Source: Hellea sp. (GTDB lineage Bacteria; Pseudomonadota; Alphaproteobacteria; Caulobacterales; Maricaulaceae). Taken from it: a DNA stretch of 16,826 nt. The notes under the pieces were generated by a model. The model saw only the letters and a program-made list of their open reading frames with translations. It did no database searches and was not told the origin of the DNA. The translations under genes were made by a program, and so were the position numbers. Numbering within the stretch: the stretch's first letter is position 1; each line of letters opens with the position of its first letter. The stretch covers positions 1-16,826 of the forward strand of contig JAHDEU010000015.1 in the NCBI GenBank assembly GCA_020628635.1, in the 5' to 3' direction. Positions 1 through 5,508 of the stretch are shown here, piece by piece.

Positions 1-441
1 CTTTGCGCCGGATCGCCTGGCCGTCCAGATCAGGTTCGGCCAGATCTCGCTTTCGGCCAGCACCATAAGGTCGGGTCGCCAATGCGCCATGAACCGCGCC
101 GTCGCGCGGGGTGTGTCGGCCGGGAGGTATTGGTGGATGGCGCGCGGCGGGAGCTGCCCGGCGAGCAGGTCGGCGGACGTCCTGGTGCCGGAGGTTACGA
201 GGATGGTCCTGTCCGGCGTTTCCAGCAATCGGTCGATCAGCGGGCGCAGCATCTGCGTTTCGCCCACGCTCGCGCCGTGCAGCCAGATGAGCTGTCCGGG
301 CGGGCGCGGGATTGTGGACTTGCCGAAACGCTCCGCCAGCCGCGCGCGGTCTTCCTTGCCCTGGCTCGCCCTGCGGCGCAGCCAGAACGGCAGCACGACC
401 CCCGCAAGCGAGGTCACGAAGCGGTAGAGAAACGGACTCAT
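1..441 (-). CDS. waaA: 3-deoxy-D-manno-octulosonic acid (Kdo) transferase, N-terminal part, cut by window edge
   Basis: WaaA transfers Kdo from CMP-Kdo to lipid IVA at the cytoplasmic face of the inner membrane, an essential step of lipopolysaccharide core synthesis. Only the first 147 residues are present; the frame stays open to base 1. Visible are an N-terminal hydrophobic anchor (about residues 5–21), the motif GASVGE (56–61), whose Glu is the family's catalytic base, an ILVTSGT strand (80–86), and ESEIWPNLI (130–138), which is highly characteristic of Kdo transferases. The ATG overlaps the TGA of the upstream acyltransferase by four bases (ATGA), so the two are translationally coupled and form one operon. 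The C-terminal CMP-Kdo-binding domain lies outside the window, so mono- or bifunctionality cannot be judged. Confidence 0.93.
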   Translation of the reverse strand, partial: MSPFLYRFVTSLAGVVLPFWLRRRASQGKEDRARLAERFGKSTIPRPPGQLIWLHGASVGETQMLRPLIDRLLETPDRTILVTSGTRTSADLLAGQLPPRAIHQYLPADTPRATARFMAHWRPDLMVLAESEIWPNLIWTARRSGAK

Positions 442-1148
442 GCCGGGAGCACTTCCGGCCGTCCGAGCGCGGTATCGGCGCGGGAGAGCAGAGCATTCAT
501 TTCGGCCTCCACACGCGCGCGCGCTGCCTCCACGGCGTCGTCATCCGCGTCCGGCTCCAGCCGTTCCGGCGTGCCCCAGATGATGCGGCCGCGACCAAAC
601 GGCAGGGGCAGCACGAAGCGGTCCCAGCTGTCGAACTGCTTCGCATTCGACACGGCGAAGGTGCAGGGCAGGACGGGCGCGCCGGTCAGGCGGGCGAGGC
701 GGAACGGCCCTGCCGGCACGCGCTGTCGCGGACCCCTCGGCCCGTCCGGCGTGATGACGACGCAGCCGCCGCCCGCGATGGCATCGACGATCTCGCGCCC
801 CGCCTTGCCGCCGCCCTTGATCTTGGTCTTGGCCGCATTCCTGGCGGAGCCGCGAACCACGTCGAGACCCAGCCATCGGCACGTCCAGGCGACGACGGCG
901 CCGTCGCGCGAGCGCGAGATCAGCACATATGGCTGTTGGTAGCCCCTACGCCATGCCGAGGTCAGCAGCAGGAAGCGCGAGTGGAACGTCAGCGCAATCA
1001 GGCCGTCTCCGCCGTCGATGATCGGCTGCGCGCGTTCGGCGTGCTCGACCTCCCACCGCGTGGTGTATTTCACCAGCGTCATCCAGAGCGCGACCAGCCC
1101 GCCGAGCAGCGCCTGCATGGGTGTGGAGCGCATTGCGCGTTTGAACAC
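438..1148 (-). CDS. DUF374-family lysophospholipid acyltransferase-like protein
   Basis: This is a 236-residue inner-membrane protein of the LPLAT/DUF374 group, a family found next to waaA in many alphaproteobacteria and thought to acylate a lipid, possibly lipid A. Its exact substrate is not established. In the sequence: a hydrophobic N-terminal helix (about 11–27), the putative active-site His in TFHSRFLL (H56), SRSRDG (79–83), RGSARNAA (99–106) and the family hallmark ITPDGPRGPR (132–141). I chose the GTG start at 1148 because GGGAGAG sits five bases upstream. An in-frame ATG at 1178 would add ten residues but leave only 5 bp to the divergent phosphatase. It runs straight into waaA through an ATGA overlap. 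Confidence 0.87.
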   Translation of the reverse strand: MFKRAMRSTPMQALLGGLVALWMTLVKYTTRWEVEHAERAQPIIDGGDGLIALTFHSRFLLLTSAWRRGYQQPYVLISRSRDGAVVAWTCRWLGLDVVRGSARNAAKTKIKGGGKAGREIVDAIAGGGCVVITPDGPRGPRQRVPAGPFRLARLTGAPVLPCTFAVSNAKQFDSWDRFVLPLPFGRGRIIWGTPERLEPDADDDAVEAARARVEAEMNALLSRADTALGRPEVLPA

Positions 1149-1183
1149 GTGAGCTCTCCCTGTTAGCGGCGCACGCACACGCC

Positions 1184-1855
1184 ATGGACTACAAACCCCT
1201 CGACCTCAACGACCCGGCTGACCGGAAACAGGCCCGCTACGACCTGACCTGGGGCGACCACGGCTTCCTGCGCAAGCGCTTCGCCAACCGCCACGACATC
1301 GGCGGCGGCATGTTCCGCGAAAACCAGCCCTCGCCGGAGCGGATCAAGAAGCTCGCGGATGAGGGCATCAAGACCATCGTGAACCTGCGCGGCCCCAGCC
1401 CCAAGGGCTTCTACCTGCTGGAGAAGGAGGCCTGCGAAGCCCACGGCATCGACCTCGTGAACTACCGCATGTATTCGCGCGATGTGCACTCCAAGGAGCG
1501 CATTCTCGGCACACGCGCGCTGTTCGATGAGATCGAATATCCCGCCATGATGCACTGCAAGTCGGGCGCGGACCGGACCGGGATCATGGGCGTGCTCTAC
1601 CGCCACTTTCGGATGGGAGACACGATCGAGGAGGCGCTGGACCAGCTCTCATTCTCCTACCTCCATGTGCGCCACGGCAAGACGGGCATGCTCGACTACT
1701 TCTTCGAGCAATACCTGAAATATGCCGAAGAGCACGGACCCATCACCTTCACCGAGTGGGTCGAGGGGCCGTATGACCCGGCGGCCGTGAAGGCGGGTTT
1801 CATGTCGCACTGGACCGGCAACGCGCTGACAGAGTGGATATTGCGCCGGGAGTGA
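1184..1855 (+). CDS. Cysteine-dependent protein/lipid phosphatase (dual-specificity/tyrosine phosphatase fold)
   Basis: This 223-residue cytosolic phosphatase has the P-loop HCKSGADRTG, which matches the HCX5R signature with nucleophile C125 and R131. An Asp in the preceding loop (YSRD, about 100) is a candidate general acid. The strand IKTIVNLRG (62–70) matches the usual start of DSP-like folds. No signal peptide or membrane segment is seen. It diverges from the lipid-A genes with a 35-bp gap, so a shared role in lipid A phosphate handling is plausible. Caulobacter has an essential phosphatase of this broad class, CtpA, linked in the literature to lipid A; orthology to it is only my inference. 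No good ribosome binding site precedes the ATG, so the start is moderately certain. Alternative: a phosphotyrosine or phosphoinositide-like phosphatase. Confidence 0.85.
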   Translation: MDYKPLDLNDPADRKQARYDLTWGDHGFLRKRFANRHDIGGGMFRENQPSPERIKKLADEGIKTIVNLRGPSPKGFYLLEKEACEAHGIDLVNYRMYSRDVHSKERILGTRALFDEIEYPAMMHCKSGADRTGIMGVLYRHFRMGDTIEEALDQLSFSYLHVRHGKTGMLDYFFEQYLKYAEEHGPITFTEWVEGPYDPAAVKAGFMSHWTGNALTEWILRRE

Positions 1856-1869
1856 CCTAGCTAGGACGC

Positions 1870-2280
1870 ATGAAGTCGCTGCTGATCACCCTGCTGCTCA
1901 TGGCCGCGCCGCCGGCCGATGCGGACGTCGAAGACCGCGCCCGCGCGCTCGGCACGACGCTGCGCTGCGTGGTCTGCCAGAACCAGTCCATCGAGGAGAG
2001 CGACGCGGAGCTCGCCGAGGACATGCGCGCGCTGGTGCGCGAGGAGCTCGCATCCGGCAAGACGGAGGCCGAAGTCACCGCGCTGATGCGAGACCGCTAT
2101 GGCGACTATGTGCTGCTGCGCCCGCCCGTGCAGCGCAACACGCTGGTGCTGTGGTTCGCGCCGCTGTTGCTGGTCGGCGGCGCGCTGGTCTGGATGCTCC
2201 GTGCCCGCGGCAGCCGTGCCGACGTGCCCGTGCCGCTGAGCGACGAGGAGCGCGCCCGGCTCGACGCCCTGCGCCGGTGA
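1870..2280 (+). CDS. ccmH: Cytochrome c maturation protein CcmH (thiol-disulfide heme-lyase component)
   Basis: CcmH is a membrane-anchored periplasmic protein that keeps the CXXCH cysteines of apocytochrome c reduced and delivers the apoprotein to CcmF during heme attachment. The 136-residue protein has an N-terminal signal (1–18), the diagnostic LRCVVCQNQSI motif with redox cysteines C33 and C36, the three-helix domain that follows, the RYGDYVLLRPP segment (76–86), a transmembrane helix (about 91–110) and a short cytosolic tail. An AGGA site precedes the ATG. It follows the phosphatase by 14 bp and overlaps the next gene by GTGA. No ccmE, ccmF, ccmG or ccmI lies nearby, so ccmH is separated from its usual partners here. 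Confidence 0.93.
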   Translation: MKSLLITLLLMAAPPADADVEDRARALGTTLRCVVCQNQSIEESDAELAEDMRALVREELASGKTEAEVTALMRDRYGDYVLLRPPVQRNTLVLWFAPLLLVGGALVWMLRARGSRADVPVPLSDEERARLDALRR

Positions 2281-2615
2281 GCCGTTTCCCGCACACGCCG
2301 GACGGCCGCTATTTCGTGTCCAAGGGGAGGCTCTGGCGCACGACAAACCCGAATCTGCCGGAGGACGAGCGCAAGGCACTGGTCAAGGACCTGATGGACG
2401 CTCGGCGGGATGTTCACCGCTTTCGGGATGATGCGGAGACGCTCGCGGATGCAAGACGCCGCGTCCACGCCGCCAAGGTCGCGCTGGGCGAACGCGGGCC
2501 TGTGTGGTGGACGGACGGGAAGGAGGACGTGCTGCAGAAGGCGCCGAAGAACACCTATTATGCCAAATGGTGGGCGGGTCTGAGCGAGGAGGAGCGGGAG
2601 GCTGGGACAAAATAA
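2277..2615 (+). CDS. Conserved small protein of unknown function, translationally coupled to ccmH
   Basis: The 112-residue product begins at a GTG overlapping the ccmH stop (GTGA), which implies coupled translation; the open frame extends upstream only as a shadow inside ccmH. It is soluble and charged, with no signal or membrane segment. Three parts are visible: an N-terminal strand-rich stretch with PDGRYFVSKGRLWRTTNP (8–25), a helical middle (about 29–68), and a C-terminal stretch with ALGERGPVWWTDG (70–82) and YYAKWW (94–99). I recall similar short proteins (GRLWR…NP…ERGPVWWTDG) in many proteobacteria, but I know of no assigned function. Being next to ccmH does not prove a role in cytochrome maturation. 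The stop codon lies in the loop of a hairpin. Confidence 0.8.
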   Translation: MSRFPHTPDGRYFVSKGRLWRTTNPNLPEDERKALVKDLMDARRDVHRFRDDAETLADARRRVHAAKVALGERGPVWWTDGKEDVLQKAPKNTYYAKWWAGLSEEEREAGTK

Positions 2616-2622
2616 TTGTCCC
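2604..2622 (+). terminator. Hairpin spanning the stop codon of the ccmH-linked gene
   Basis: GGGACAA and TTGTCCC form a perfect 7-bp stem around a five-base loop that contains the TAA stop. No T-run follows, so it is not a standard intrinsic terminator. It may be a weak terminator, an RNA-end stabiliser or a pause. The first repeat copy begins inside its right arm. Confidence 0.4.
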
Positions 2623-2765
2623 ATCTCGCCGGCTTGACCGGCGAGCCCATGGACTGATCTCGACGCTGGAGCGGAGGTGCTTGGTATGGGGTCTCGGCGT
2701 CAATAAACCGTGCTTTCTCTATTTGAAAATCGGGTCATGGGCAGGCCGATCAAGTCGGCCTGAGT
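2621..2765. repeat. 145-bp direct repeat, copy 1
   Basis: This copy matches 2968–3112 over 145 bp with no gaps and three substitutions, all within ten bases (2723–2732 region). Each copy starts with a perfect hairpin, CTCGCCGG-CTTGA-CCGGCGAG, and ends with a second one, AGGCCGA-TCAAG-TCGGCCT, so it is bounded by two different small palindromes. An open frame crosses the copy, but all three differences change the amino acid, which argues against coding. It lies in a 656-bp gene-free gap between convergent genes. Confidence 0.9.
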
Positions 2766-2797
2766 TGTATAGGGATTGGTTTTACTCTCGCAACAAT

Positions 2798-2907
2798 CGT
2801 CCCCGGACTTGATCCGGGGCCTATTCGCATCGCGGGTCGATTGTTGACGCCGATACGGCGTGTGCTGCCTGTCGATGCGAATAGGCCCCGGGTCGAGCCC
2901 GGGGACG
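2798..2907. repeat. Double-hairpin (BIME/REP-like) palindromic element between the two direct repeats
   Basis: Two 35-bp arms (2798–2832 and 2873–2907) are inverted complements with three mismatches. Each arm also folds alone: CCCCGGA-CTTGA-TCCGGGG on the left and CCCCGGG-TCGAG-CCCGGGG on the right, both perfect 7-bp stems. The 'CCCCGGACTTGATCCGGGG' word is a common dispersed palindrome in alphaproteobacterial genomes. The 40-bp centre shows no gene. Confidence 0.85.
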
Positions 2908-2967
2908 AACGTCTCTTCATCCGTGTGTCATCCCGGCAGTATCAAGCGCGCGCAAACTCCCAAACTG

Positions 2968-3112
2968 CCATCTCGCCGGCTTGACCGGCGAGCCCATGGA
3001 CTGATCTCGACGCTGGAGCGGAGGTGCTTGGTATGGGGTCTCGGCGTCAATAAACCGTGCTTTCTCTATATGGAAACCGGGTCATGGGCAGGCCGATCAA
3101 GTCGGCCTGAGT
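2968..3112. repeat. 145-bp direct repeat, copy 2
   Basis: Second copy of the repeat at 2621–2765, same orientation, offset 347 bp, 142 of 145 bases identical. With copy 1 it brackets the double-hairpin element, giving a repeat–palindrome–repeat layout. It could have arisen by local duplication or by two insertions of the same element. Confidence 0.9.
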
Positions 3113-3137
3113 CGATGAATCTTTCTGATCAGACGCC

Positions 3138-3260
3138 GTCATCCCGGCCAAGCGAGCGCAGCGAGTGAAGAGCCGGGACCCATCGGCTGCTTGCCACAAG
3201 CCAGCGTCGTTCTCCCAGATGGGTCCCGGATCGGCGGCCTTTGGCCTTGTCCGGGATGAC
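3138..3260. repeat. 123-bp palindromic dispersed element ('GTCATCCCGG' family), copy 1
   Basis: It begins GTCATCCCGG and ends CCGGGATGAC, exact inverted ends. An inner pair, GCCGGGACCCATC (3172–3184) and GATGGGTCCCGG (3218–3229), folds back inside. The same element occurs at 10565–10686, clearly alignable with substitutions and a one-base length difference. There is no coding potential; this resembles a miniature palindromic (REP/BIME or MITE-like) repeat. It ends 11 bp before the stop codon of the convergent dioxygenase gene. Confidence 0.87.
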
Positions 3261-3271
3261 AGGTGGGGATG

Positions 3272-4468
3272 TCAGACCGCCGCCGCCTCATAGAGTGCGA
3301 ACATGTCTCGCACCGGCTTGCCCATGGCGGCTTCGAACTCCGCCTGGTCGCCTTCCCCCGCGATCACCGCCGCATCGCTCTGGCGCAGATTGCTGCGGAA
3401 GATGCCGGCGGCGGAGACGGGGAGGAAGTCTTCATAGGTGAGGGGTTCGCCGTCCGCGCCGAAATAGGCGAGGCCGTCATCGCGCATTGTGTCCCAGTCA
3501 TCGGGGAAGGCCGCAAAGGCGTCGGCCATGGCTCTGTCGTGTTCGCGGTCGGAGCGTTTTGCTTCGGTCAGGCACTGGTCGTAGAGCGCACGGCCCTTGG
3601 GCGTGAGGGCGGCGCCGCGCTGCTCTATCTCTCCGAAGCGGGCGGTGTGCTCGGCCTCCTCCCAGCCGTCCGCCGTCTTGAACGACACGGGCTCGGACAG
3701 CGCGCGAAAGGCGGTCTGGCGCAGCAGGATGGGGCAGCGGCGCGCGGGCGGGCCTTCGATGACCGCTTTCGCTTCCAGCCCGGCGCCGCGCATGGCGGCC
3801 TGCGCGGCGTCGATATCGGCGACCCTCGGCGTGAGGTGGTTCATGTGCGGCCCCTCGAAGCTGACGATGTCGGCGATGAGCGGGTGGGTGTCGAGCAGCT
3901 GGCGGTAGAGCGACAGGTTTACCCGCGCGCGGGGCCGCCAGGCGAAGACGGCCACCGCGCCATGCGCGAAATCATGGGCGTCGCTGTCGCGCAGGCCACC
4001 GTCGGACTCGGATTTCTCCAGCAGCTCGCGCGTGCGCTCGGGCAGGATGTCGCGACCGCGCAAGGCCTCGCGCGCTGTCTCGCGCAGGTCGGCGTCGCGG
4101 ATCATCTCCAGCCGCAGCAGGCTGGTGAACATGCGGAAAGGGCTGATGGCGAAGGCGTCGTCCGTGACCGGGCGGAAGGCCGTGGAGTGCACGGGCAGCC
4201 CCGCCACGCCCAGGTCGTAATAGCCGACCGGTTCCATGCCCATCACACCGAACAGCCGGGCGATATCGGAGAGCTCGCCTGCCTGGCCCAACCGGATCGC
4301 GCCGTGGCGTTCGCTGCCGAGTCTCGGATCGTTATCCTCACCGTTGATGTCGGCGACGATGTCGAGCAGCTTGCCATAGGCGGGCACCTCGTCCCGGTAG
4401 AGGCGCGACAGCGCAGAGCTGAACTCGGCGCGGATATGGTCAGACGGCACGGGGCTGAAGGCGGGCAT
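3272..4468 (-). CDS. VOC-family 2-oxoadipate dioxygenase/decarboxylase-like protein (DUF1338, HglS/YdcJ type)
   Basis: Family members such as Pseudomonas HglS use Fe(II) and O2 to convert 2-oxoadipate to D-2-hydroxyglutarate in lysine breakdown. The 398-residue product has the family's probable metal ligands: H55 in ERHGAIRLG, H211 in HMNHLTPR and E280 in FGEIEQRGAALTPKGR; R59 is the likely substrate-carboxylate contact. SFEGPHMNHLTPRVADID and the GEIEQRGAALT block are very characteristic. I start at the ATG at 4468 (MPAFSPVPSDHIRAEFS), which fits the family N-terminus. An ATG at 4522 would add 18 unrelated residues and run into the neighbouring promoter. No other lysine-catabolic gene is nearby, so the substrate remains inferred. 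It may be a general metabolic side enzyme. Confidence 0.88.
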   Translation of the reverse strand: MPAFSPVPSDHIRAEFSSALSRLYRDEVPAYGKLLDIVADINGEDNDPRLGSERHGAIRLGQAGELSDIARLFGVMGMEPVGYYDLGVAGLPVHSTAFRPVTDDAFAISPFRMFTSLLRLEMIRDADLRETAREALRGRDILPERTRELLEKSESDGGLRDSDAHDFAHGAVAVFAWRPRARVNLSLYRQLLDTHPLIADIVSFEGPHMNHLTPRVADIDAAQAAMRGAGLEAKAVIEGPPARRCPILLRQTAFRALSEPVSFKTADGWEEAEHTARFGEIEQRGAALTPKGRALYDQCLTEAKRSDREHDRAMADAFAAFPDDWDTMRDDGLAYFGADGEPLTYEDFLPVSAAGIFRSNLRQSDAAVIAGEGDQAEFEAAMGKPVRDMFALYEAAAV

Positions 4469-4513
4469 GGGTCCGTCGTGGCCGAGATGGCAGCGGCTGT
4501 AAACCATTTGGAC

Positions 4514-4549
4514 TTGGCGCAAGCCCTTGTGTTCGCTATATGTTCCGCA
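4514..4549 (+). promoter_or_regulatory. Caulobacter-type housekeeping promoter, probably giving a leaderless mRNA
   Basis: A TTGGCG (4514–4519) and TATATG (4537–4542) are separated by 17 bp. The surrounding words TTGGCGC and GCTATATG fit the Caulobacter sigma-73 pattern TTGRCGS–N14–GCTANAW. The expected transcription start falls at about 4549–4550, the A of the ATG at 4550, and no Shine-Dalgarno sequence is present. Both facts suggest a leaderless transcript. Confidence 0.6.
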
Positions 4550-5206
4550 ATGTCCGACTATGACAAACAGCAGTGGCAGGCCGAGCAGGCGGCGCGCGAC
4601 GCGGCGCTCGAAAAGCAGCGCGAGAAAGAGCGCAAGGCCCGCGAACGCTCGGCCCGCAACGCCGCGCGCAAGCTGGAGCGCCTGCGCCGCACGCTGGAGG
4701 AGAAGGGCGAGATCAGCGAGTTCGAGGCGGAATTCTCGGAAAGCGTGTCCGAGCGGCTCGACAAGTTCGGCTCCGCCTTTGGCAATCCCGAGCTGGGCCG
4801 ACCGGGCGACGCGCTGTCATCCGCGCAGAAGCGCGTGGTGGCGGGCATGAACCGCAAGGTGAAGGAGCTGCGCAGAAAGCCGAAGGTGGAAGGTGAGGAG
4901 CCGGAGGACGATTTCGAGGAGGAAATCAGCCGCCCGCGCTACGACCGCGCCGCCAAGCCGCGCTCGTCCTTCAAATCCAAGACGCAGAAATGGACTCCGC
5001 GCGTGCGTCAGCTCGACGACGAATTCGAGGAGGAGGCGCCGGAGCCTGTGGTGGAAGCCGAGCCGGAGCCGGAGCGCCCATCCGTGGGCAAGCCGTTCCT
5101 CCGAGTGCTGAAGGACGTGCCAGAGAAGCCGGAGCGGACGCCGGAGCCAGTATCCGAGCCCAAGCCGCGAGCGTCGTTCCTGCGGGTCGTGTCGTCGAAC
5201 GATTAG
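4550..5206 (+). CDS. Unrecognised charged protein with N-terminal coiled coil and disordered, motif-bearing C-terminus
   Basis: I do not recognise this 218-residue protein. Residues 5–55 are an Arg/Glu/Lys/Ala-rich helix typical of a coiled coil. Residues 56–106 look like a small folded helical part (SEFEAEFSESVSERLDKFGSAF, then SSAQKRVVAGMNRKVKEL). From about 107 on it is Pro/Glu-rich and probably disordered. Short motifs recur there: DDFEEE (120–125) and DDEFEEE (156–162), and FLRVLKD (183–189) and FLRVVSS (210–216). There is no signal or membrane segment. The frame stays open far upstream to 3263, but that part is antisense to the dioxygenase; the ATG at 4550 follows a good promoter. A docking or scaffold role for its repeated motifs is inference only. 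Confidence 0.75.
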   Translation: MSDYDKQQWQAEQAARDAALEKQREKERKARERSARNAARKLERLRRTLEEKGEISEFEAEFSESVSERLDKFGSAFGNPELGRPGDALSSAQKRVVAGMNRKVKELRRKPKVEGEEPEDDFEEEISRPRYDRAAKPRSSFKSKTQKWTPRVRQLDDEFEEEAPEPVVEAEPEPERPSVGKPFLRVLKDVPEKPERTPEPVSEPKPRASFLRVVSSND

Positions 5207-5273
5207 GACGTGTTCGGATCGCGGGTTTTCGTTTCGCTCGGTTTGCCAACTTCGTAGATCTGCAAAGTCTTCT

Positions 5274-5410
5274 CCCTTCGCTCATCCCCGCCCGCCGATC
5301 AGGTCGGCGCGTAAACTGTGGCGGGGATCCAGGTTGCAAGCCTGTGCAATCTCCAAACTGGGTCACTGATCGATGGCTGAATCCCCGCCTTTGCGGGGAT
5401 GAGCGAGGGG
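5274..5410. repeat. Palindromic dispersed element ('TCGCTCATCCCCGC' family), copy 1; the 5207–5508 gap
   Basis: The 302-bp gap between the 3' ends of two convergent genes holds this 137-bp element and a terminator; 5207–5273 shows nothing recognisable. Its ends, TCGCTCATCCCCGC (5278–5291) and GCGGGGATGAGCGA (5393–5406), are perfect inverted repeats, extended with one mismatch. The right end carries its own hairpin, ATCCCCGC-CTTT-GCGGGGAT. The interior is unlike the second copy at 10436–10546 except near the ends. Confidence 0.85.
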
Positions 5411-5442
5411 TTGATGTGACGCGTATTCATTGAGATGCGCCT

Positions 5443-5486
5443 CAAACCAAAACAAAGAAGGCCCGCCGCTCCCGCGACGGGCCTTC
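5443..5486 (-). terminator. Intrinsic terminator of the EF-hand gene
   Basis: Read on the minus strand, GAAGGCCCG pairs with CGGGCCTTC (9 bp) around a GC-rich loop, followed by the T-rich tract TTTGTTTTGG. It lies 23 bp past the stop codon of the EF-hand gene. Confidence 0.8.
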
Positions 5487-5508
5487 CATCAGGCGGTGTC
5501 AGCCAAAC

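Noticed and set aside
82..1166. Plus-strand open frames opposite waaA and the acyltransferase
   Set aside because: They lack motifs and start signals; the minus strand encodes GASVGE and PDGPRGP families.
2504..2812. Open frame across the first 145-bp repeat (and its twin at 2860–3168), sharing an RLDRRAHG…CFLY peptide
   Set aside because: The frame comes from the non-coding repeat; all three differences between copies change the amino acid, and neither has a plausible ribosome binding site.
2616..3271. CRISPR array or insertion sequence in the repeat island
   Set aside because: Only two long copies, no regular spacers, no transposase frame and no cas gene.
3263..4549. Long plus-strand open frame running into the protein at 4550
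   Set aside because: It is antisense to the well-supported dioxygenase gene and contains no recognisable domain; the promoter places the true start at 4550.
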